DNA from: Kordia algicida
GTDB taxonomy: Bacteria; Bacteroidota; Bacteroidia; Flavobacteriales; Flavobacteriaceae
Length of the DNA stretch: 64,000 bases
Assembly: GCF_051013375.1 (NCBI RefSeq)
Contig: NZ_CP142125.1
Direction: 5' to 3' (one strand)
Part shown: positions 52,499-64,000 of the stretch, in pieces
Numbering within the stretch: position 1 is the first letter of the stretch
Layout of the letters: each line of letters begins with the position of its first letter
The notes under the pieces: generated by a model
What the model saw: the letters and a program-made list of their open reading frames with translations, nothing else
What the model was told of the DNA's origin: nothing
Database searches by the model: none
Translations under genes and position numbers: made by a program

Positions 52499-54379
52499 TT
52501 ACTTTTCAATGATAATACTTTTTTTGTAGGCTTTTATTAATTTTTTCACAAAACTATTCCAGTCTTCAAAATCTTGTTTTTCAATACGTAATGTGTTGAT
52601 GTAAATGTTTTTATGTTGAATGATTTTACCTTCTTTTTCTTCGTAAGAAATACTAAAACCATAGGCTTTTCCGTCATATTTGATCGGTTTTGGCACAGAA
52701 GTCACTTTGTAACCTTCTGGAATGACAAACGTTGTTGTGTATTCTTTTTGAAACTGATGATCGATCTTTTTGGCATATTTACGTTTGGCAATGTCAATTT
52801 TTTGCTTAGATAAGGTGCGGTCAATGTTGAGGTTTAAAATGGTCTTTGAACCGATTGTTTTCGCGTAACTTTCAATCAGTAAATCAAAGGAAACTGTCAA
52901 CGTTTTGTGTTTAGATGCTACTGGAGACACCTTGATGTTTTGATATTTTGTTTTGTTATTTCCTAATGCCAATGTGGTGTTTAAGAATTCTTCTTCGGTA
53001 TTGTCTTTTTTCTTGTAAAGATAATCCGTGACAAAATCAACGCGTTCATAACCTGTCAATACGCGTTCTTCGGAAGCATTAATATTTCCGTTTTTAAAAG
53101 TAATGTTCGTATTGATGATTGTTTTGCTTTTCTCAGAAGGTTGTACAGGTACTTTTTTTAAGACAAATTTTTCAGGAGAAATTCCAATCAACGCTTCTTT
53201 TGTTTGTGTAAAAGAACTTGGCATTCCAAAATTTACATAACTGTCAGTTCCATCAATAAAAATGGTGTCATTATCGATCACCGTTGCAGTAATCATATGA
53301 TTGTCAACCATTGGTGTCGGAACTTCGTCATACAAATACGGACGATCGCGTGTACCAATCCACGTACGAAACGAAGGAATTCCTACATGATTCAACATGA
53401 CATACAGTAAATTTGCCATGTCTTTACAATCGCCATAACGGTTGTTGCAAACACTTGCGGCACCACGTGGAATGAATCCGCCTAAACCATCTTCAAAAGC
53501 GACATACGTAATATTTTCTTGCACCCAATTGTAAATTGCTTCCGCTTTTTCGCGATCTGTTGTATGCGCTTTTGCGATGTCTTCTGCAATTTTATACACT
53601 TTTTGCAAATCATTTTCGTCCACTTGTTTTGCCAAAGAAGCGTACCAACTGTACAAATCGTCTACGTTGTTCAAAATTGGAATTGTCTTTCCTTTTTCGG
53701 TGTAATTTTTTATGTGTAAAATGATATGTGGCAAATGGTACAAAGCCGCTTCTGCATTTTCTTCACTAGAAAATTTAGCAACATTTTCAGTTGTCCACGT
53801 ATAAATAGTACTATTTTTTGTTTCTTCTTTATGAAAACTTACGTTGATATTTTCCGTGTGGAATTCTCTATAGCCAATTTCAACATTCTTAGGAAATTCA
53901 ATACGCAACACTGCTTTTTTTGTCGGAGCGTACGTTCCAAAGCGAAACAAACCTAAAAAGTGTGGTTCTGTAATAACTTCTTTATATTTTAAATCGGTAA
54001 TTGCGCCTTTTGTTACGGCTGGAAAGGTAAAATTTTTTGTTTGCTGATCGCTGTAAAAAATACCATCATCAAACTCGTGCTTGGTTTCTATATAATCAAC
54101 TTCAATTGTTTTTCCCGTAGCTGGTAAATAGGTTGTTGCTTCAATATCTTTCAATTCTGTAAAACTATCAAAGCGAAGTATTTCATTGGCAAAATAGAGT
54201 TTATTTGCGGTTAAATATTCAGCTTTTTCATGAATACTTTTTACAATTTTAAAATCTCCTTTTTTTAGATTGATTTTGATGTCTTCAGTACGTTCTAAAA
54301 AGTGAAAATCTTCTTTTGAACCATGCTGCGCAAAGCAAAAACTTACCATAAAAAAGAGTAACAATACAGGGAATTTCAT
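52499..54379 (-). CDS. DUF3857 and transglutaminase-like protein
   Basis: 626 residues from ATG 54379 (MKFPVLLLFFMVSFCFAQ, signal peptide). DUF3857 in the first 250 residues, then a transglutaminase fold with a full triad: Cys in NRYGDCKDMANLL, His in VDNHMITATV and Asp in FIDGTDSYVNFG. The C-terminal DUF3858-like sandwich follows. Such proteins are periplasmic and can cross-link or hydrolyse peptides; substrate unknown. First gene of the pair with the degenerate copy at 50560. Confidence 0.9.
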   Translation of the reverse strand: MKFPVLLLFFMVSFCFAQHGSKEDFHFLERTEDIKINLKKGDFKIVKSIHEKAEYLTANKLYFANEILRFDSFTELKDIEATTYLPATGKTIEVDYIETKHEFDDGIFYSDQQTKNFTFPAVTKGAITDLKYKEVITEPHFLGLFRFGTYAPTKKAVLRIEFPKNVEIGYREFHTENINVSFHKEETKNSTIYTWTTENVAKFSSEENAEAALYHLPHIILHIKNYTEKGKTIPILNNVDDLYSWYASLAKQVDENDLQKVYKIAEDIAKAHTTDREKAEAIYNWVQENITYVAFEDGLGGFIPRGAASVCNNRYGDCKDMANLLYVMLNHVGIPSFRTWIGTRDRPYLYDEVPTPMVDNHMITATVIDNDTIFIDGTDSYVNFGMPSSFTQTKEALIGISPEKFVLKKVPVQPSEKSKTIINTNITFKNGNINASEERVLTGYERVDFVTDYLYKKKDNTEEEFLNTTLALGNNKTKYQNIKVSPVASKHKTLTVSFDLLIESYAKTIGSKTILNLNIDRTLSKQKIDIAKRKYAKKIDHQFQKEYTTTFVIPEGYKVTSVPKPIKYDGKAYGFSISYEEKEGKIIQHKNIYINTLRIEKQDFEDWNSFVKKLIKAYKKSIIIEK

Positions 54380-54566
54380 ATATGATGTTGTCATAAATTA
54401 TAAATTAAAATCAATGTGGAGAATCCTACTTTAAAAGCAAACATTATTTATGGTGAAATATTGTGTGCAAAAAGCAAGTACGAGCCACTAAAATAGTAAA
54501 AACTCATCAAGAAATCAGTGATTTTTCCAAGCTTATTTCTAAATTTACACAACAATATTTACAAAA

Positions 54567-55655
54567 ATGATTCCAAATTTTAAAAATATACATCGAAAGT
54601 TTAAACTAAACGGAAATCACTTCGGTCATGAAGAGCTAAAAGAAGTTGCGTACAGCTTTATAAAAGAAGGAAATCCGCATGAACAAACGCTTGGTGATTT
54701 TTTATTGGATTGGTTGGATGAAAAAACCTATGTAGATGTCTTTACGTCAGGTTCTACAGGAAAACCCAAGCCAATTCGTTTGGACAAACAAGCTATGGTA
54801 CATTCGGCATTGGCGACAGGCGATTTTTTTGGAATTAAATCAGGTGATGCTGCATTGCAATGTCTGCCTTCCAATTTTATTGCGGGGAAGATGATGTTGG
54901 TTCGTGCAATGATTTTAGGATTATCGTTAGATGTAATTGCACCAACTTCAAATCCGTTGAAGAACCATGATAAAGACTATGATTTTTGCGCGATGGTTCC
55001 ATTGCAGGTTGAAAATTCTTTGGAACAATTACACCAAATTAAAACCTTGATTATTGGTGGCGCGCCAGCTTCTTCCACTTTGATTGAACATTTGCAAACT
55101 GTTACCACCAACGTATTTGCTACCTATGGAATGACAGAAACCATTACACACATTGCAGCAAAACCATTGAATCATTTACCGAAAGGAAAAAAAACATATT
55201 ATAAAACCTTGCCAAATATTCAGATTCAAACTGACAATCGAAATTGTCTCGTAATTCACGCACCGAGAATTACTGAGGGAAAAATTATCACGAATGATGT
55301 TGTGCATATTATTTCTAAAACTGAATTTGATTGGCTCGGGCGATTTGACAACGTGATTAACAGTGGTGGCGTCAAACTTCATCCTGAGCAAATAGAGGAG
55401 AAGCTGAGTCCGTTTATCAATACGCGCTATTTTGTTGCTTCAATAGATGATGAACGATTGGGCAAAAAGCTCATTCTTATTATAGAAGATCCACAAGAAA
55501 CTATTGATACTTCAAGTTTGTTGGAAACCATTAAAACATCTAAAAATTTTAACAAATTTGAAATCCCAAAAAACATTTACACTACAAAAAACTTTACTGA
55601 AACCAACACTGGAAAAGTACAACGATTACAGACTTTAATTTCGCTTAGCATTTAA
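54567..55655 (+). CDS. menE: o-Succinylbenzoate-CoA ligase, short form
   Basis: 362 residues, shorter than the 450-490 of classical MenE but typical of the compact Bacteroidetes type. AMP-binding P-loop FTSGSTGKPKPIRL near residue 61, ATYGMTETITHIA, WLGRFDNVINSGGVKLHPEQIE near 253 and a C-terminal TNTGKVQR lysine motif for adenylation. Converts OSB to OSB-CoA. TAAATTTA about 26 bases upstream is a -7-like box. Followed by three copies of ACAACCC (55676-55696). Confidence 0.92.
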   Translation: MIPNFKNIHRKFKLNGNHFGHEELKEVAYSFIKEGNPHEQTLGDFLLDWLDEKTYVDVFTSGSTGKPKPIRLDKQAMVHSALATGDFFGIKSGDAALQCLPSNFIAGKMMLVRAMILGLSLDVIAPTSNPLKNHDKDYDFCAMVPLQVENSLEQLHQIKTLIIGGAPASSTLIEHLQTVTTNVFATYGMTETITHIAAKPLNHLPKGKKTYYKTLPNIQIQTDNRNCLVIHAPRITEGKIITNDVVHIISKTEFDWLGRFDNVINSGGVKLHPEQIEEKLSPFINTRYFVASIDDERLGKKLILIIEDPQETIDTSSLLETIKTSKNFNKFEIPKNIYTTKNFTETNTGKVQRLQTLISLSI

Positions 55656-55808
55656 AGTTAAAAAGTTTCTATTTTACAACCCACAACCCACAACCCACAA
55701 CAAAAAAAATCCAACCCCAAACTCCCTAGCAAATAAGCACTTACAAAGGCACTAAAAACAAAGGCAAAAAAAACTTTTAAAAAGTCTAGGTGGTAAAGAA
55801 AAGGTTTC

Positions 55809-55816
55809 TATATTTG
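55809..55816 (+). promoter_or_regulatory. rRNA promoter P1 (-7 only)
   Basis: TATATTTG followed by CATCCGCTAAAA, repeated at P2. No TTG at -33 distance is seen, so this may be the weakest of the three tandem promoters. Confidence 0.5.
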
Positions 55817-55914
55817 CATCCGCTAAAACAGACATGGTTTGTGTTAGTGAAGTTCATTACAAGGCTAGATTAATTTTTGATTAAAAAAACTTTCAAAAAA
55901 GGTTTAAAAAGATT

Positions 55915-55945
55915 TTGTTAGAAAGGAAAAAGGGTTGTATGTTTG
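55915..55945 (+). promoter_or_regulatory. rRNA promoter P2
   Basis: TTG (55915-55917), 20-base spacer, TATGTTTG (55938-55945), then CATCCGCTAAAA as in P1. Confidence 0.75.
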
Positions 55946-56054
55946 CATCCGCTAAAAACGGGAATGTTTTTAGTTAAGTTCTAAGAGATAAATTCTTTAT
56001 TTTGGGAGGCAAGAAGTTTGCGATAGAGCTTCAAAAAAAATCTCAAAAAAAGTT

Positions 56055-56084
56055 TTGTAGAATTAAAAAAGGGTTTTATATTTG
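56055..56084 (+). promoter_or_regulatory. rRNA promoter P3 (nearest to 16S)
   Basis: TTG (56055-56057), 19-base spacer, TATATTTG (56077-56084), then CACCCGCTTTCGG. 170 bases before the 16S gene. Confidence 0.75.
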
Positions 56085-56124
56085 CACCCGCTTTCGGAAG
56101 GAAGTTTAAGAAATAGAAAGAAAT

Positions 56125-56173
56125 AGTTCATTGACATATTGATTAGCAGCAATTATATTGGAGACAATATAAT
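56125..56173 (+). promoter_or_regulatory. rRNA leader: box-like motif and GNRA hairpin
   Basis: AGTTCATTGACATATTGA (56125-56142) is repeated exactly before 23S at 58235-58252, as expected of a leader element for antitermination or processing (inference). A 9-bp hairpin ATTATATTG-GAGA-CAATATAAT follows (56152-56173). Confidence 0.6.
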
Positions 56174-56253
56174 GATAAAAAACATAAGCAAAGACATCTT
56201 TTGAGAATAATAGAATTGTTCGGAGTTGAAAGAAATTATATTATAAAGAAACA

Positions 56254-57777
<1,524 letters not shown>

Positions 57778-57861
57778 AGAGCGACGATGAATAATTTGAA
57801 AATGATCGATAGATTGTTTTTGCTTAGCTGTTAATTAAGAAATTGAACAAAATACAAGTAG

Positions 57862-57935
57862 AGTCTCATAGCTCAGCTGGTTAGAGCGCTACACTGATAA
57901 TGTAGAGGTCGGCAGTTCGAGTCTGCCTGAGACTA
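57862..57935 (+). tRNA. tRNA-Ile(GAT)
   Basis: 74 nt without encoded CCA. Acceptor AGTCTCA pairs with TGAGACT; D arm AGCTCAGCTGGTTAGAGC; anticodon arm CTACA-CTGATAA-TGTAG with anticodon GAT; T arm GGCAGTTCGAGTCTGCC. The usual first tRNA of the 16S-23S spacer. Confidence 0.97.
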
Positions 57936-58079
57936 CTAATTTTAGTTAAGAGTTTAGGATTCAGAATTATGAGTTTTGAATGGTTAATTAAAAATATGTA
58001 TTAAATAGGAAATTTTAGAAGTTGGGTTTGTTAGGAGTTTTACTCAAGACTCATTACTAATAACTCATCACTAAAGAAT

Positions 58080-58156
58080 GGGGGATTAGCTCAGCTGGCT
58101 AGAGCGCCTGCCTTGCACGCAGGAGGTCATCGGTTCGACTCCGATATTCTCCACCA
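58080..58156 (+). tRNA. tRNA-Ala(TGC)
   Basis: 77 nt including an encoded CCA (58154-58156), unlike the Ile gene. Acceptor GGGGGAT with ATTCTCC (two G-T pairs); anticodon arm CCTGC-CTTGCAC-GCAGG, anticodon TGC; T arm with GGTTCGACTCC. Second spacer tRNA. Confidence 0.97.
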
Positions 58157-58158
58157 AG

Positions 58159-58252
58159 TTCCCATGAAAATGGGAATCTCATTGAAGGTTTTTAAAAATT
58201 TTCATGAGATATCCAATCAAGTTGGATATTATAAAGTTCATTGACATATTGA
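58159..58252 (+). other. 16S-23S spacer hairpins and repeated leader motif
   Basis: Three hairpins in a row: TTCCCAT-GAAA-ATGGGAA (58159-58176), TCTCATTGAA with TTCATGAGA (58177-58209), and ATATCCAA-tcaag-TTGGATAT (58209-58229). The last has the same loop TCAAG as TTCCCAA-tcaag-TTGGGAA in the 23S-5S spacer (about 61285-61303). Then comes the second copy of the leader motif. These are likely rRNA processing signals. Confidence 0.6.
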
Positions 58253-58324
58253 GATAAAAAGAGAAACGAGATTAATTTTAAAAGTAATCATCGAGAGAAC
58301 AAAAATAATAAAGAGCAAAAAGTA

Positions 58325-61145
<2,821 letters not shown>

Positions 61146-61311
61146 GCTTCTTATTATTTATATAACACTCAAAAAAACTCTTATTTATCTCAATATGTTA
61201 TCTTATTAGATAGTAGTGAGATGTTAGATTATTTAGAAATCTAATACACTCAATGTTAATTACTCAAATCTCAATACTATTAGGTTCCCAATCAAGTTGG
61301 GAATTAAAAGC

Positions 61312-61420
61312 TTAAGGTGGTTATAGCAATGGGGCTCACCTCTTACCATTCCGAACAGAGAAGTTAAGCCCATTAGCGCAGATGGTACTGCAGAAATGTG
61401 GGAGAGTATGTCGCCGCCTT
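61312..61420 (+). rRNA. rrf: 5S ribosomal RNA
   Basis: Begins TTAAGGTGGTTATAGCAATGG and ends GTATGTCGCCGCCTTT; includes the conserved CCGAACAGAGAAGTTAAGCCC. About 109 nt. Ends are approximate. The operon order 16S-Ile-Ala-23S-5S is complete. Confidence 0.93.
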
Positions 61421-61425
61421 TTTTT

Positions 61426-61460
61426 AAAACCCTTATCATAACTATATGATAAGGGTTTTT
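61426..61460 (+). terminator. Terminator of the rRNA operon
   Basis: AAAACCCTTATCATA (61426-61440) with TATGATAAGGGTTTT (61445-61459), perfect stem, four-base loop, T tail. Confidence 0.95.
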
Positions 61461-61703
61461 ATATATAAAAACTTGAATGACAAATACAAACCAAGTTAGA
61501 ACTCTTTATACTTAAATAATCAACTAGATTTAATTTAGAAATAGATTCTTTAAAAGAAGATAGCTTCTTGAACAACATTTTATATGTTTTTGTAAAGACT
61601 AAAATAGGTGTGTCTAGTTAAAGATATCTTAAAATATTCTTAATATCTCTTATTAGTCTTGGCTTATTCTTAATTTCACAGCTCAAACTAATTAATCCAA
61701 ACT

Positions 61704-64000
61704 ATGTTAAGAAAAATACCACTATTTCTTTTGGGAATATTGTTAATTTCTGTGACTTCTTGTTCTACAGCTAAAAAAACTTCAGCAAGCAAGAAAGGAG
61801 CAGTAGCATCAGCAAAGCCAAAGAAAAAACCGAAAAAAGGCGGAATCCAACCTTATGGTAAAGTTATTACCAAAGATGCAAAAAGTGATGAAGGGCTGTT
61901 TACAGTTCACGAAGTAAGTGATAAGTATTACTATGAAATACCAGACACTCTTTTTAATAGAGAGATGTTGATGGTTACAAGAATAGCAAAAACTGCATCT
62001 GGACTCGGTTTTGGAGGAGGAAAACAAAATACTCAAGTACTTCGCTGGGAAAAGAATAAAAAACAAGTTTTGTTAAGAGTTGTTTCTCACAGTGTTGTTG
62101 CAGCAGATTCTTTACCTGTTCATGAAGCCGTAGTAAATTCTAATTTTGAACCCATTCTATATTCTTTCCCTATTAAAGCATTTAGTAAAGATTCTTTGAA
62201 CACAGTGATTGATGTTACTCCTTTGTTTTCAAAAGATGTGAAAGCTTTAGGCATTCCACAATTTAGAAGAAGACAGTATAAAATTTCACGTTTAGATGCT
62301 TCTAGATCTTATATTGATAAGCTAAAGAGTTACCCTTTAAATATTGAAGCAAGACACGTTAAAACTTATAATGCAGGTGCACCACCATCAAACGGAAGTG
62401 TAGGTTCTATTTCTGTAGAAATGAGCAATTCGATGATTTTATTGCCAAAAGAGCCAATGAAAAGACGCTATTTTGATGAGCGTGTAGGTTGGTTTACAAG
62501 TAGTCAAGTTGATTATGGACTGAAGGCACAAAAGAGTAAACGTGTTACTTACTTAGATCGTTGGAGATTGGAAGTAAGAGATGAAGATATCGAAAAATTT
62601 AAAAGAGGAGAACTTGTCGTTCCTAAGAAACAAATTGTTTATTATGTAGATAGAGCTACTCCAGAAGAATGGAAACCATATATTAAGCAAGGAATCGAAG
62701 ATTGGCAAGTTGCTTTTGAAGCTGCAGGTTTTAAAGAAGCGATCATCGCTAAAGATCCGCCAACTGTAGAAGAAGATCCAGATTGGAGTCCAGAAGACGT
62801 TCGTTACTCAGTAGTTCGTTATTTAGCTTCTCCAATTCCAAATGCAAATGGACCACACGTAAGTGATCCAAGAAGTGGAGAGATTTTAGAAAGTGATATC
62901 AATTGGTATCATAATGTAATGAGTTTGTTGAGAAATTGGTTCTTTATTCAAACAGCAGCAATTAATAAAGATGCTCAAACATTAGAATTCAAAAATGAAG
63001 TTATGGGACGTTTAATTCGTTTCGTATCTGCACATGAAGTTGGACACACTTTAGGTTTACCACACAATATGGGAAGTAGTGTTGCATACCCTGTAGATAA
63101 ATTGCGTGATGCTGCGTTTACTAAGAAATATGGAACAGCACCATCTATCATGGATTATGCTCGTTTTAATTATGTAGCACAGCCAGGAGACGAAGGAGTG
63201 GCTTTAATGCCAAATATTGGTCCTTACGATAAATATGCAATTAATTGGGGATATCGTCCAATTTTAGATGCAAAAACAGGAAAAGACGAGAAGAAAACAT
63301 TAGACAAATGGATTCTTGAAAAGGCAGGAGATCCAATGTACAGATTTGGACATCAACAAGCAGGAGACGTTGTAGATCCAAGTTCTCAAACAGAAGATTT
63401 AGGTGATGATGCAGTAAAAGCAAGCGATTACGGAATTAAAAACTTGAAAAGAATTGTTCCTAACCTAATCAAATGGACAGCGGAAGATGGTAAAAATTAC
63501 GATGATTTAAATACAATGTACGGTCAAGTATTAGGGCAATTTAACCGTTATATGGGACATGTTTCTTCAAATATTGGAGGTGTTTATGAACACTATAAGA
63601 CGTACGATCAAGAAGGTGCCGTTTATACACATGTAGCAAAAGCAGATCAGAAAAAAGCTTTAAAGTTCATTAACGAGCAATTATTTAAAACTCCAGAATG
63701 GTTATTAGACGAAAATATCTTCAACAAAACACAATATTCTGGAACTACAGAAAGAATTAGAGGAACACAAGTACGAACACTTAATAGAATTCTTTCACTT
63801 GGTAGAATGGCACGTGTACTAGAAAACGAAACATTAAACGGTAGCGAAGCATACACGATCTTAGAAATGATGCGTGATTTACGCAACGGTGTTTGGACAG
63901 AATTACGTTCAGGAAGAAAAATCGATGCATATCGTCGTAACTTGCAAAGAGCATATATTGATAGATTGGCATATTTAATGACTGCTGAAAGTCCAAGAGG
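61704..64000 (+). CDS. Zinc-dependent metalloprotease lipoprotein (metzincin, DUF5117/DUF5118 type), runs off the right edge
   Basis: 765 codons are present, ATG 61704. Lipoprotein signal peptide with Cys20 (SVTSC), then a Lys/Ala-rich linker. A DUF5118-like segment follows (GLFTVHEVSDKYYYEIP), and DUF5117-like parts (FPIKAFSKDSLNTVIDV; IEARHVKTYNAG). The metzincin zinc motif HExxHxxGxxH is H444-E445 ... H448 ... H454 (HEVGHTLGLPHN), with a later Met-turn-like SIMDYARFNY. All three His and the catalytic Glu are intact. Probably at the outer membrane or cell surface, digesting proteins. The frame remains open at base 64000. Confidence 0.93.
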   Translation, partial: MLRKIPLFLLGILLISVTSCSTAKKTSASKKGAVASAKPKKKPKKGGIQPYGKVITKDAKSDEGLFTVHEVSDKYYYEIPDTLFNREMLMVTRIAKTASGLGFGGGKQNTQVLRWEKNKKQVLLRVVSHSVVAADSLPVHEAVVNSNFEPILYSFPIKAFSKDSLNTVIDVTPLFSKDVKALGIPQFRRRQYKISRLDASRSYIDKLKSYPLNIEARHVKTYNAGAPPSNGSVGSISVEMSNSMILLPKEPMKRRYFDERVGWFTSSQVDYGLKAQKSKRVTYLDRWRLEVRDEDIEKFKRGELVVPKKQIVYYVDRATPEEWKPYIKQGIEDWQVAFEAAGFKEAIIAKDPPTVEEDPDWSPEDVRYSVVRYLASPIPNANGPHVSDPRSGEILESDINWYHNVMSLLRNWFFIQTAAINKDAQTLEFKNEVMGRLIRFVSAHEVGHTLGLPHNMGSSVAYPVDKLRDAAFTKKYGTAPSIMDYARFNYVAQPGDEGVALMPNIGPYDKYAINWGYRPILDAKTGKDEKKTLDKWILEKAGDPMYRFGHQQAGDVVDPSSQTEDLGDDAVKASDYGIKNLKRIVPNLIKWTAEDGKNYDDLNTMYGQVLGQFNRYMGHVSSNIGGVYEHYKTYDQEGAVYTHVAKADQKKALKFINEQLFKTPEWLLDENIFNKTQYSGTTERIRGTQVRTLNRILSLGRMARVLENETLNGSEAYTILEMMRDLRNGVWTELRSGRKIDAYRRNLQRAYIDRLAYLMTAESPR

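Overview
The window is AT-rich chromosomal DNA from a member of the Bacteroidetes, most likely a marine Flavobacteriaceae. The signs are the Bacteroidetes -33 TTG / TAnnTTTG promoter pattern, the lack of Shine-Dalgarno sequences, the many leftward and rightward lipoprotein and outer-membrane beta-barrel genes, a 6S RNA beside zapA, flavobacterial families (a CAL67264-type membrane protein, DUF2853, DUF3857 pairs), menaquinone genes and a 16S-Ile-Ala-23S-5S operon. A Kordia-like genus is possible but the window alone does not prove it. It reads as core genome with no prophage, transposase, CRISPR array or large island.

Layout. 1-6.6 kb: TonB receptor fragment and M23 peptidase on the minus strand; a coiled-coil gene and zapA; a 6S RNA; an array of 84-bp hairpin repeats; rny (RNase Y); an unlisted GG-leader Cys-rich peptide; xerD. 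6.7-12 kb: two tandem OMP paralogues, a PorT-like barrel, aroQ, a PP-loop ATPase, a small membrane protein, lpdA. 12.5-17 kb: a VWA protein with a SusC-like N-terminus and an acyl-CoA carboxylase beta chain, separated by 1 kb of repeats. 17-23 kb: a probable electrophile/redox-stress cluster (DoxX, FMN reductase, YjdI/CDGSH iron-sulfur protein, MarR regulator, two pirins, a FadH-like enoate reductase) with two matching operator-like palindromes. 23.2-24.9 kb: mini-genes, a MITE-like element and 200-bp tandem repeats. 25-31 kb: TraB/GumN protein, small membrane protein, ECF sigma/anti-sigma pair, recQ, a hydrolase.

31-55.7 kb holds nearly the full classical menaquinone pathway in pieces: menI-like thioesterase, menF, menD, then menB, menA, menC and menE, separated by unrelated genes (DUF2853, S1 RNA-binding protein, SEL1, LamG, papain-like peptidase, DUF695/RraB, CPBP protease, MG2-like protein, two DUF3857 proteins). 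No recognisable menH is seen. 55.7-61.5 kb is a complete rRNA operon with tandem promoters, and the window ends inside a zinc metalloprotease lipoprotein.

The most notable unexplained structures are the hairpin-repeat array between the 6S RNA and rny, the orphan GG-leader peptide, the MITE-like element lodged between a small gene and its terminator, the dispersed repeat family that lies against 3' ends of genes, the simple repeats directly before menC and the second pirin, and the MarR-linked operators.
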